Shown here one piece after another: positions 1 to 5,124 of a DNA stretch of 5,124 bases (position 1 is its first letter; each line of letters opens with the position of its first letter). Source of the DNA: CP2-2F sp034436235 (GTDB lineage: Bacteria; Chloroflexota; Anaerolineae; Aggregatilineales; UBA2796); contig DAOTWB010000056.1 in the NCBI GenBank assembly GCA_034436235.1, positions 1 to 5,124 of the forward strand. The letters are read 5' to 3'. The notes below the pieces were generated by a model that saw only the letters and a list, made by a program, of their open reading frames with translations, was not told the DNA's origin and ran no database searches. The position numbers and the translations under genes are program-made.

Positions 1-233
1 AGACCCTCAACAACCGTGCGGTACTGCTGAGTGACTTGGCGGGGCTTGAGGGCGAAGACCGCCGGGCGCGCTTGCTGGCGGCGCTTGCCGACTCCACGAC
101 CGCGCTCGAGCTGGAACGCGACGCCCCGCTCGATTACGCGAAGACCCTCGCCATCCGTGCGGTACTGCTATATGACTTGGCGGGACTTGAGGGCGAAGAC
201 CGCCGGACGCGCTTGCTGACGGCGCTGCGCGAC
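1..233 (+). repeat. Tandem 141-bp (47-codon) coding repeat, two visible copies
   Basis: Bases 1-92 realign with 142-233 at a period of exactly 141 bp. By hand count about 80 of 92 bases are identical, and several stretches match without change, for example the codons for the GEDRR core. The first copy is complete from the window edge to about 141, while the second diverges after about 233. Because the period is a multiple of three, the reading frame is kept. The array probably continues to the left of the window. Such near-identity suggests recent duplication or ongoing gene conversion between units. Confidence 0.85.
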
Positions 234-584
234 GCTTGGCGGGCTGTGCAACTGTTCGAGCAATATCAGCACGCCATCTACAAGATGAGTCAAAGGTTTC
301 TCAGAATTATCAAGTTCGAGTGCGGCGCTGACTTCGAGAGCTACTGGCAGGCGGCGGTCGGTCAGCCGCAGCCGGCGTGGCTGCAGCGGGTTGATCCAAT
401 GGTGTGCTTGGAGAAGCTCCGTCGGATGCTGCTCCGCGCTTGGCTGGCAGTCCTTCCTGCCAGGATGATTGACGAGGACCTTGAGAGTAAGCTTAAGCAG
501 TTGCTCCCACAAGCGTCGCCAGAATTGCGCGAGCCGCTGCGCCGCAAACTGGAGGAAGTGCGTCAGCGGCGGCGCAACAGCTGA
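3..584 (+). CDS. C-terminal part of a TPR-like repeat protein (5' end outside window)
   Basis: The frame is open from the left edge, so the true start lies outside the window; a TTG at 36 has no claim to be the start because the repeat continues upstream of it. The visible 193 residues begin with a helical repeat of period 47 residues. Each unit carries a core like RAVLL-DLAGLEGEDRR followed by RLL-AL. The second unit decays after about 30 residues into a less conserved, charged and helical C-terminus ending in an arginine-rich tail (RQRRRNS). The spacing of small and large hydrophobics (A-TL--RA-LL-DLA, then L--AL----AL-L) suggests tetratricopeptide-like helical hairpins, which usually serve as protein-protein scaffolds, often behind an N-terminal signalling or NTPase domain. 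Here no catalytic domain is visible. It converges on cobU with an 11-bp gap. TPR assignment is inference from pattern; an exact function cannot be given. Confidence 0.7.
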   Translation, partial: TLNNRAVLLSDLAGLEGEDRRARLLAALADSTTALELERDAPLDYAKTLAIRAVLLYDLAGLEGEDRRTRLLTALRDAWRAVQLFEQYQHAIYKMSQRFLRIIKFECGADFESYWQAAVGQPQPAWLQRVDPMVCLEKLRRMLLRAWLAVLPARMIDEDLESKLKQLLPQASPELREPLRRKLEEVRQRRRNS

Positions 585-595
585 GCTGGGCGCGG

Positions 596-1138
596 TCACT
601 TCAAGCGCCATGCCAAGCCTGCGATCAGCAGATGGACTTCATCGGCGGCGGCAGCAAGGCGCTGGTTGGCGCTGCCAAGCGCATCGCGGTAGAGCCTGCC
701 AAGGCGGTAAGGCGGCACAATGCCCATGCCAACTTCGTTGCTGATGACGATCCAAGTGGCGGCACAGGCGCGCTGCACCGCTAAGAGCGAGTCGATCTCA
801 GCGAGGACGGCGGCGTTCGCCTGCGCTTGTGTGCAGTCTTCAGGCAAGGCGAGCAGCGCGTTCGCTGCCAGCAGCGTGATGCAATCCACGACGATCACGC
901 TGGGCAGCGGCGCGATCTGCGCAAGGGCGGCGCCAATCTGGCGCGGCGCTTCCAAAGTCTGCCATGCGGCAGGTCGCTCGGCGCGGTGCTGCGCGATGCG
1001 CACTGCCATCTCATCGTCGCTGGCAGTGGCAGTCGCCACGAATAAGACGGAATTGCCGCCGCGCTCAGCTGCCATGCGCAGCGCGGTCGTACTTTTGCCG
1101 CTGCGCGCGCCGCCTAAAAGCAAGATCAGGTTGCTCAT
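596..1138 (-). CDS. cobU: Bifunctional adenosylcobinamide kinase / adenosylcobinamide-phosphate guanylyltransferase
   Basis: This enzyme phosphorylates adenosylcobinamide and then transfers GMP from GTP to give AdoCbi-GDP, the activated corrinoid used by CobS; it is cytosolic. At 180 residues it has normal family length. The P-loop GGARSGKS is at 9-16. The segment EMAVRIAQHRAERPAAW spans about 43-59 and contains His51, matching the histidine that becomes guanylylated in Salmonella CobU (about His46). Further family blocks are VDCITLL at 84-90, SNEVGMGIVP at 133-142 and RLYRDALGSANQRLA at 148-162. The start ATG overlaps the cbiR stop as ATGA (4 bp), a standard sign of translational coupling, with only a weak GAGAG Shine-Dalgarno about 8 bases upstream. 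It is the last gene of the minus-strand cluster; no terminator hairpin is obvious in the 11 bp before the converging gene. Kinase activity is assumed from the family; no key residue looks missing. Confidence 0.96.
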   Translation of the reverse strand: MSNLILLLGGARSGKSTTALRMAAERGGNSVLFVATATASDDEMAVRIAQHRAERPAAWQTLEAPRQIGAALAQIAPLPSVIVVDCITLLAANALLALPEDCTQAQANAAVLAEIDSLLAVQRACAATWIVISNEVGMGIVPPYRLGRLYRDALGSANQRLAAAADEVHLLIAGLAWRLK

Positions 1139-1947
1139 GTGCGCGCTCTCGCCACTGAGTCCAGCAAGGCGGCGCGGCTGCTGAAAAAATCTGCCGTGTC
1201 GAAGACTTCTAAGGTCAGCACGCCGCGATACGGCTGCGCGATGAGCGCCGCGACAACGGGATCGATCTGCTCAGGCGGCATCAGCGCAAGGCTTTTGTGA
1301 TCGCGCTCACCAATGCCGTGCAGATGGATGACGCGCGTGCGCGGCAGCCAATGTTCTAGCACGCTGAGCGGATCGACGTGCGTCTTCCACAAGTGACCGA
1401 TGTCTGTGGCGCGGCTGATCGGCAAGCGCGCGAGGATCGGATCGAGGTAATGTGGCGACCATGTCTCAAGATTCTCGACTGCCAACAAGCTCGGATCGCC
1501 GATCCAGCTGATCACAATTTCCAGAGCGCGCAAGGCGCGGTCAATCCAAGCGGGCGTTTCCACGCCTTGTCCATCAAGGTGAAAGACGTAAGCAGACGGC
1601 GCGAGCGGCTGCGTCAGGCGGATGACGCGCTCTGCCTTGACGAGCGATTGATGCTGCGCGCTGCCATTAGCGGCTAAGGTCAGGTCAAGCGGCAGATGCA
1701 CGCTGTAGGTCAGGCGGTGCTGGGCTGCCAATGCGCACAGCGCGTCAATGGTGCGCAGGTCGGGCAAGTTGGTCGCGCCGTCATCCACTTCGAACAGGAT
1801 CAGCTCGATATCGTCAACGTCACCGTCGGCGGCAAGGCGCTGGACGTTCGGCAAAATGTCATCGGGGTATACGTAAGACGTGCTGCCGACTCGAAAGGGC
1901 GTTCCGAAGCGGCTCACAAGGCGTTCAGCATCAGCAGACATAACCAT
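1135..1947 (-). CDS. cbiR: Cobamide-remodelling phosphodiesterase CbiR (AP endonuclease 2 / xylose isomerase-like TIM barrel)
   Basis: CbiR, characterised in Akkermansia muciniphila, hydrolyses the phosphoribosyl bond in the nucleotide loop of cobamides, removing the lower ligand and leaving a cobinamide-phosphate-type corrinoid for rebuilding. The 270-residue product shows TIM-barrel strand ends rich in likely metal ligands: GSTSYVYPDD at 21-30, IELILFE at 47-53, VHLPLD at 83-88, HLDG at 123-126, VENLE at 157-161, DIGHL at 182-186, IHLHGIGERDHKSL at 207-220 and LTLEVFD at 244-250. His, Glu and Asp in these blocks would hold the metal centre expected for this superfamily. Position between cobS and cobU strongly supports the cobamide role over a generic sugar isomerase or DNA-repair enzyme. 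It overlaps cobS by 34 bp and cobU by 4 bp. An in-frame ATG at 1941, two codons in, has a GACGGA element six bases upstream and may be the real start (268 residues). The family name is recalled from motif pattern, not searched. Confidence 0.88.
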   Translation of the reverse strand: MVMSADAERLVSRFGTPFRVGSTSYVYPDDILPNVQRLAADGDVDDIELILFEVDDGATNLPDLRTIDALCALAAQHRLTYSVHLPLDLTLAANGSAQHQSLVKAERVIRLTQPLAPSAYVFHLDGQGVETPAWIDRALRALEIVISWIGDPSLLAVENLETWSPHYLDPILARLPISRATDIGHLWKTHVDPLSVLEHWLPRTRVIHLHGIGERDHKSLALMPPEQIDPVVAALIAQPYRGVLTLEVFDTADFFSSRAALLDSVARART

Positions 1948-2639
1948 TCCGTCAATTCACAACCTGCGCCGTAGGTATCGCCGGTCAAGCCGCCGCCAAG
2001 GCGCGCTGCAGCGAAGTTTCCGAAGCCGAAGACGATCAGCGGCAGGCTCAGCGCGCTGATCACAAGGCGCGGCTCGGCAAGGGCGCTGATCGCAAGGCAC
2101 AGCGCGCCGATCAGTGTCGCGACGGTCACTTGCGTCGCGCCGAGTCCAACGCGGAAGGCGGCGCCGAGTCCGCTCAGGCGCGCCGATGGATAGCGCGCCG
2201 CTAACCAGACCATCGCAAGGCGACCGAAGACAGGTGGCAAGATCAGCCACAGCGGCGGCAGCGCGCGCAGGAGCAGCCACTTGCCCAGCAACAGCAGCAC
2301 CACGCCGATCACTGCCCAGGCGCCTGTGCGCGGATCCTTCATAATTTCCAAGCGGTGCTCAGGCGAAGTCGTCGCCAGCAGTCCGTCGCATGAGTCGGCG
2401 AAGCCATCGAGATGCAAGCCACCGCTCAAAATGCTCCACGCCAATAGCACCAGAAAAGCGCGCACATCGGCGCTGAAACGTGGCAAGCTCATCAGCAGCG
2501 CGCCGATGACGCCAAACAAGACGCCGATCAGCGGAAAGTAGGCGAAAGCATAGCCAAGCGGACGCGCTGTTTCATCCGCGCCGATGCCGACGGGCAACAC
2601 GCTCAAGAAGCGCACAGCGCGCCTGAGATCGCTCAACAT
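1914..2639 (-). CDS. cobS: Adenosylcobinamide-GDP ribazoletransferase (cobalamin synthase)
   Basis: CobS is an integral membrane enzyme that condenses AdoCbi-GDP with alpha-ribazole or its phosphate, completing the cobamide. The 241-residue length is typical. The signature acidic loop GGLHLDGFADSCDGL is at 73-87, followed by EIMKDPRTGAWA at 98-109 and the C-terminal RLGGGLTGDTYGA at 213-225 with E228 and E231 nearby. Hydrophobic segments near 33-50, 61-74, 108-125, 127-147, 167-187 and 191-210 fit a polytopic protein. Its ATG lies inside the end of cobT (7-bp ATGTTGA overlap), and its own 3' end overlaps cbiR, so translation is likely coupled on both sides. Acidic residues in the 77-85 loop would bind magnesium and the pyrophosphate. 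A 30-bp-period near repeat inside the gene (2053-2100) encodes two similar hydrophobic turns (both ISAL) and does not disrupt the frame. Confidence 0.96.
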   Translation of the reverse strand: MLSDLRRAVRFLSVLPVGIGADETARPLGYAFAYFPLIGVLFGVIGALLMSLPRFSADVRAFLVLLAWSILSGGLHLDGFADSCDGLLATTSPEHRLEIMKDPRTGAWAVIGVVLLLLGKWLLLRALPPLWLILPPVFGRLAMVWLAARYPSARLSGLGAAFRVGLGATQVTVATLIGALCLAISALAEPRLVISALSLPLIVFGFGNFAAARLGGGLTGDTYGAGCELTEWLCLLMLNAL

Positions 2640-3694
2640 GACGGCTCTTTTTCGCTCACACCTGCTTCGTCAAAGGTCGCCATCTCCTGTAGCGTCCGCA
2701 TGGCAGCTTCGACGAGCGGCAAGGCGAGCAGCGCGCCTGTGCCTTCGCCTAAGCGCATATCTAAATCCAAAAGCGGCGATAGACCGAGATGGTCGAGCGC
2801 AATTTGATGACCGCGCTCAGCGCTGCGATGTCCTGCGATCAAGGCATGGCGCACTTCAGGCGCGAATTCAGCCGCGATCAGCGCCGCTGCCGTGCTGATC
2901 AAGCCGTCCAGCAAGATTGGCACGCGCGCTGCCGCTGCTGCCAACATTGCGCCCGCCATAGCGCCGATCTCAAAGCCGCCGACCTTCGCCAAAGTATCGC
3001 GTCCGCGCGGCTGATTGACCTGCAAGGCGCACTCGATCACCTCGATCTTGTGTCGCAAGCGCGCGTCGTCAATGCCTGTGCCGCGCCCTGTGACCTCAGC
3101 AGGCGAAGCGCCCGTCAGCGCTGCGATGATCGCGCTGGCTGCGGTCGTGTTGGCGATGCCCATCTCGCCAACCGCCACGATGTCCACGCTTTCGGTGTAT
3201 ATCCGCTCAAAAGCGCATATGCCCAAGCGAAGCGACTCAGCGGCTTGCACTTCGCTCATCGCCGCGCCTACGCTCAGATCAGCCGTGCCATGCCCAATTT
3301 TGCCGCTCAACAACATCGGATGCTCGGGCAGCGCAGCTGCTACGCCTGCATCTACCACCAACATCCGCGCGTCCATCTGGCGCGCCAAGACGTTGACCGC
3401 TGCGCCGCCGCGCAGGAAATTCAGCACCATTTGCGCAGTGACCGCCTGTGGATACGCGCTGACGCCTTGCCGTGCCACGCCATGATCGGCAGCGCAGATG
3501 ATAACTGCGCGGCGCATCGGCAGCCAAGCCAAGCGCTCAGTGAACGCAGCCAATTGACATGCTAACTGCTCAAGGCGTCCGAGCGCGCCATTCGGCTTGG
3601 TCAAGCGCGCCTGACGCGCCTCAGCCTGCTGGCGCACGCGCTCGCTCGGCAGGACAGGTCTCGGCAGGAAATTGAATAGCTCAGAGAACGTCAT
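2633..3694 (-). CDS. cobT: Nicotinate-nucleotide--dimethylbenzimidazole phosphoribosyltransferase
   Basis: CobT transfers the phosphoribosyl group of nicotinate mononucleotide to dimethylbenzimidazole or a related base, making the alpha-ribazole phosphate used by CobS. The 353-residue length is standard. Blocks in order: KPNGALGRLE at 33-42, AADHGVARQGVSAYP at 68-82 (base-binding region), NFLRGGAAVNVLAR at 92-105, GEMGIANTT at 176-184, GRGTGID at 203-209, KVGGFEIGAMAG at 237-248, LLDGLIS at 261-267, GHRSAERGH at 288-296 and MRLGEGTGA at 313-321. Glu317 falls in this last block at the same number as the catalytic base of Salmonella CobT, and Glu177 matches the second conserved glutamate (about 174). 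No strong Shine-Dalgarno precedes the ATG, but the length and the N-terminal fit support this start. It heads the cobT-cobS-cbiR-cobU set. Nothing in the sequence shows which lower-ligand base is preferred. Confidence 0.97.
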   Translation of the reverse strand: MTFSELFNFLPRPVLPSERVRQQAEARQARLTKPNGALGRLEQLACQLAAFTERLAWLPMRRAVIICAADHGVARQGVSAYPQAVTAQMVLNFLRGGAAVNVLARQMDARMLVVDAGVAAALPEHPMLLSGKIGHGTADLSVGAAMSEVQAAESLRLGICAFERIYTESVDIVAVGEMGIANTTAASAIIAALTGASPAEVTGRGTGIDDARLRHKIEVIECALQVNQPRGRDTLAKVGGFEIGAMAGAMLAAAAARVPILLDGLISTAAALIAAEFAPEVRHALIAGHRSAERGHQIALDHLGLSPLLDLDMRLGEGTGALLALPLVEAAMRTLQEMATFDEAGVSEKEPSC

Positions 3695-3774
3695 GAGCTG
3701 CTACTTTAGCAAAGGTTGCAGATTTTATCAACAAGCCTTAGGCAAGCTCTCTGCGCTGGGCGGCATACGGCGCG
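3695..3774 (-). other. 80-bp leader between regulator gene and cobT; no B12 riboswitch visible
   Basis: This gap would be the place for a cobalamin riboswitch or a dedicated cob promoter. No B12-box-like segment or multi-stem scaffold can be found, and it is far too short for a full cobalamin aptamer (about 200 bases). A small dyad, GCCTAAGGC on the minus strand around 3736-3744, and a -10-like TAAAAT near 3724-3729 are present, but no matching -35 element sits at normal spacing. Transcription therefore probably reads through from the regulator promoter, or depends on an activator. This is a negative observation backed by reading only. Confidence 0.5.
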
Positions 3775-4710
3775 CTAACCTGAGAATTCATCGGCGAAGA
3801 CTTGTGCAAAGTCATCCACCACGTCCCACAAGCATAGCACTTCAGTGCGCTCAGCAGGTCTGGGCAAGAGCAGTCCGTCGTGTGGCACGTAACGCACTTG
3901 GAAGAAAAGCCCGATCAATTCGAAAATCGGCTCATCGTGCAGGCTGTAAAAGCGCTGTTCGCCGTTGCGCACAACGGCGATCTCGCTGTTCAGGCAGCTT
4001 CCAGAGCGCGGCATCTCAAATGGATTGGCTTCGCGCCAAAACTGGATGAACTGCCTGAAATCGTCGGGCAGCAAGCGTCTTTCAAGGCGTGCCAAACATT
4101 GCTGATAGAATGGCTCGTGGCGGCGGTAGAGATTGACCGCCTTGAAGCGCGCGATCTGCCTGCGGATCAACTGATCGCGGTTGCCCAAGAGCGCTCGAAA
4201 AGGCAGCCGACTATCCAAAAGGACGTTGAGGACGTCTATTGGCTCAGGCGGACCGTCTTTGACGGGATAAGGCAGCACTAGGTTTTTCAACATGTCAAGT
4301 GGGATGCCGATCAGCTCTGCCATGGCTTGGTTAACAATCCAAAAACGTAAACGATAATCCAGCACATAAGCAGGATAAGGCGATTGCGCGAGGCACTCAG
4401 CGACGCGCGAGAGGATGTTCAGCGTCACTTCGCGTTTTGGGAAGTGCGTCTTGGGCAAATAGCCTGCCAAGCCGAGCATGTAATGAATATCTTCAGCGCT
4501 GGCACAGGTTACTTCTGCAATTCTCACCAAGTCGTCAGGCTTAGGTTTGAGGCGGTTGTTTTCCCAGCGATTGATGATGCCGCGATTATAGCCAAGTTGC
4601 TCACCTAACTCTGATTGCGTAAGTTTTTTATGTCCCATGCGTTGTACGTAATGCTTGGTTCGTAATAGACGGATGAATTCGCCCAGTGTCATCGGTAAAG
4701 TCTCAGTCAT
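3775..4710 (-). CDS. XRE-family transcriptional regulator with MmyB-like C-terminal ligand-binding domain
   Basis: A cytosolic DNA-binding regulator of 311 residues. The N-terminus holds a Cro/C1-type helix-turn-helix: the core TQSELGEQLGYNRGIINRWE lies about 31-50 residues from the start, followed by a KPKPDDLVRIAEV stretch that completes the five-helix fold. From about residue 110 a PAS-like region begins with YPAYVLDYRLRFWIVNQAM and ELIGIP, which resembles the start of the MmyB-type ligand-binding domain; the W-REANPF segment near 225-231 also fits that family. No enzyme motif is seen, and the ligand is unknown. ATG 4710 is preferred over the in-frame TTG at 4728 because an AAAGGAG Shine-Dalgarno sits 8 bases upstream of it and would lie at the TTG start otherwise. 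It is on the same strand as cobT, 80 bp upstream, so it could control or be co-transcribed with the cobamide genes. HTH call is firm; MmyB naming is moderately sure. Confidence 0.85.
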   Translation of the reverse strand: MTETLPMTLGEFIRLLRTKHYVQRMGHKKLTQSELGEQLGYNRGIINRWENNRLKPKPDDLVRIAEVTCASAEDIHYMLGLAGYLPKTHFPKREVTLNILSRVAECLAQSPYPAYVLDYRLRFWIVNQAMAELIGIPLDMLKNLVLPYPVKDGPPEPIDVLNVLLDSRLPFRALLGNRDQLIRRQIARFKAVNLYRRHEPFYQQCLARLERRLLPDDFRQFIQFWREANPFEMPRSGSCLNSEIAVVRNGEQRFYSLHDEPIFELIGLFFQVRYVPHDGLLLPRPAERTEVLCLWDVVDDFAQVFADEFSG

Positions 4711-4718
4711 AGCACGCA

Positions 4719-4725
4719 CTCCTTT
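4719..4725 (-). promoter_or_regulatory. Strong Shine-Dalgarno of the regulator gene
   Basis: The minus strand reads AAAGGAG, a near-perfect anti-16S complement, with 8 bases before ATG 4710. It decides the start codon: the longer frame from TTG 4728 would begin almost within this site. It is also the best ribosome binding site in the window; the cob genes have only weak ones, consistent with their coupled translation. Confidence 0.88.
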
Positions 4726-4734
4726 CAAGAATCG

Positions 4735-4750
4735 AATAGAATTGGCTATT
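4735..4750. promoter_or_regulatory. Possible operator: inverted repeat AATAG-N6-CTATT
   Basis: Five-base arms AATAG (4735-4739) and CTATT (4746-4750) flank six bases, directly downstream of the -10 element and upstream of the Shine-Dalgarno. XRE proteins bind short dyads as dimers and often autoregulate, so a site here could block transcription from the adjacent promoter. The arms are short and AT-rich, so chance occurrence is possible. Confidence 0.35.
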
Positions 4751-4759
4751 AAGTAGGAG

Positions 4760-4788
4760 AGTATAACAAAGTTTGAATGCTATGTCGA
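4760..4788 (-). promoter_or_regulatory. Sigma-70-type promoter of the regulator (and perhaps the cob cluster)
   Basis: On the minus strand a -35 element TCGACA (4788-4783; 5 of 6 to TTGACA) is followed by exactly 17 bp and a -10 element TATACT (4765-4760; 5 of 6 to TATAAT). The local sequence is much more AT-rich than the surroundings. Transcription would start near 4753, giving a leader of about 43 bases before ATG 4710. This is the only convincing promoter seen upstream of the minus-strand genes, so it may drive both the regulator and cobT-cobU by readthrough. Confidence 0.7.
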
Positions 4789-4881
4789 GGCTGCTTTAAG
4801 CGCCAATGTCGGACTTGTGATGGCAGATGGATTCTATCAGTGGCAGCAGCAGGAGTTGCTATCAGCACGCGTCGGGCAAAC

Positions 4882-4911
4882 TCAGAGGCGCGCTCGCGAG
4901 CGCGCCTCTGA
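4882..4911 (-). terminator. Perfect 30-bp palindrome, likely transcription terminator of the cytochrome gene
   Basis: Arms starting TCAGAGGCGCGCT and ending AGCGCGCCTCTGA are exact reverse complements; as RNA this is a 13-bp stem with a CGCG tetraloop, very GC-rich. It begins 11 bp after the stop codon of the minus-strand gene ending at 4923, the usual place for an intrinsic terminator. The following minus-strand bases have only a short T run (GTTTG), so the U-tract is weak, and the hairpin may act with Rho or as a 3'-end stabiliser. It also separates that gene from the regulator promoter. Confidence 0.7.
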
Positions 4912-4922
4912 ACCTATTAAAC

Positions 4923-5124
4923 TCAGCGCCGAGCGGCGAGTTCAATCCACTCGCGCCATAGCGCAAGGATATGCTCGTCTTGGTCAGGCAGTCCGCCTTC
5001 AACAGGCGGCATACGGCGGCGACCTTCCACGCCGAGCAACCGCAGCATGACCTCGCTCTTATCCAGCGCGCCTGCCGTGACCAACGGCTGCGGATCGCTG
5101 ACCATGCGTCCGCGCACGCTCAGC
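4923..5124 (-). CDS. C-terminal end of a c-type cytochrome domain protein (planctomycete-type), 5' part outside window
   Basis: The frame is open to the right edge; GTG 5117 is not likely the start because coding resembles the inside of a domain. The 66 visible residues contain a pattern typical of the end of planctomycete-type cytochrome c domains: an LV-AG-LDKSEVMLRLLG segment, then RRRMPP, then GGLPDQDEHILALWREWIELA before the stop. In this family the segment follows the CxxCH haem site, which would be outside the window, and the methionine of RMPP is a candidate axial ligand. Such domains sit in periplasmic or exported redox proteins. Its link to the cobamide genes is not evident, and the palindrome downstream suggests a separate transcript. 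Assignment rests on a short C-terminal pattern only. Confidence 0.62.
   Translation of the reverse strand, partial: LSVRGRMVSDPQPLVTAGALDKSEVMLRLLGVEGRRRMPPVEGGLPDQDEHILALWREWIELAARR

Larger units (their letters stand above)
596..3694 (-). other. Putative operon cobT-cobS-cbiR-cobU (cobamide salvage and remodelling)
   Basis: Four minus-strand genes overlap at each junction: cobT/cobS by 7 bp, cobS/cbiR by 34 bp and cbiR/cobU by 4 bp. This leaves no room for internal promoters outside coding sequence and implies a single transcript. The set covers all steps of nucleotide-loop assembly apart from the final phosphatase, plus lower-ligand removal by CbiR. The regulator gene 80 bp upstream may be part of the same transcript or be transcribed separately. 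Whether the unit is truly one mRNA is inferred. Confidence 0.85.
4711..4922. other. Intergenic region between cytochrome gene and regulator
   Basis: About 210 bp. From right to left it holds the 30-bp palindrome, about 90 bp with no clear signal, then the AT-rich promoter, small inverted repeat and Shine-Dalgarno of the regulator. A plus-strand frame crosses it (from 4817) but lacks a ribosome binding site, runs through the palindrome and continues antisense to the cytochrome gene, so it is not called as a gene. Confidence 0.6.

Noticed and set aside
36..38. TTG as start of the repeat protein.
   Set aside because: The 47-residue repeat continues in frame upstream to the window edge, so the gene starts outside the window.
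585..595. Terminator between the converging repeat-protein gene and cobU.
   Set aside because: Only 11 bp, with no hairpin or T-run; any terminator must overlap coding sequence and I could not identify one.
2789..3565. Plus-strand open frame of 258 codons.
   Set aside because: It lies wholly antisense to cobT, whose family motifs are complete; the product is rich in Arg, Ala, His and Cys as expected for a GC-rich shadow frame.
4711..4728. Longer regulator starting at TTG 4728.
   Set aside because: The strong AAAGGAG site lies between that codon and ATG 4710 at ideal spacing for the ATG, and the added residues do not belong to the HTH fold.
4806..4844. Cobalamin riboswitch fragment: minus-strand GCCACTG (4844-4838) followed by AAGTCCGACAT (4816-4806), resembling B12-box words.
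   Set aside because: The rest of the aptamer is missing, the second word departs from the consensus after its first seven bases, and both lie upstream of the predicted promoter, so they would not be in the transcript.
4817..5050. Plus-strand open frame of 77 codons that begins with a fairly protein-like stretch.
   Set aside because: No ribosome binding site, it reads through the perfect palindrome, and its second half is antisense to the cytochrome coding sequence. A decayed gene remnant cannot be excluded.
1..5124. CRISPR array, tRNA or rRNA gene, insertion sequence or phage attachment site.
   Set aside because: No regularly spaced short repeats with unique spacers, no tRNA-like cloverleaf, no transposase motif and no terminal inverted repeats were found on reading either strand.

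Overview
The window reads as GC-rich DNA from a free-living bacterium. A Chloroflexota-like source is my best guess, based on near-identical helical repeats in one gene and an XRE regulator with an MmyB-like sensor domain. That assignment is inference, because no rRNA or other taxonomic marker is present.

Layout. Positions 3-584 (+) hold the 3' end of a repeat protein whose 47-residue units are still very alike at the DNA level. Facing it, 11 bp away, is a tightly packed minus-strand cluster, read right to left: cobT (3694-2633), cobS (2639-1914), cbiR (1947-1135) and cobU (1138-596). Every junction overlaps (7, 34 and 4 bp), as expected for one translationally coupled transcript. Eighty bases upstream on the same strand is an XRE/MmyB-like regulator (4710-3775). 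It has a clear Shine-Dalgarno sequence, a good sigma-70-type promoter (4788-4760) and a small inverted repeat between promoter and start codon. Further right, a perfect 30-bp palindrome (4882-4911) closes a minus-strand gene whose visible C-terminus (5124-4923) looks like a c-type cytochrome domain of the planctomycete type.

How the genes work together. CobT makes the activated lower ligand (alpha-ribazole phosphate or an analogue). CobU activates cobinamide or cobinamide phosphate to GDP-cobinamide. CobS, in the membrane, joins the two. CbiR is the cobamide-remodelling enzyme known from Akkermansia; it cuts the nucleotide loop of existing cobamides and returns a cobinamide-type intermediate. 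With cbiR between cobS and cobU, the cluster is a compact remove-and-replace module: take up a cobamide with the wrong lower ligand, strip it, and rebuild it with a preferred one. No corrin-ring biosynthesis gene, transporter, phosphatase (cobC) or B12 riboswitch is visible. The upstream regulator is therefore a candidate controller, but that link rests on position only.
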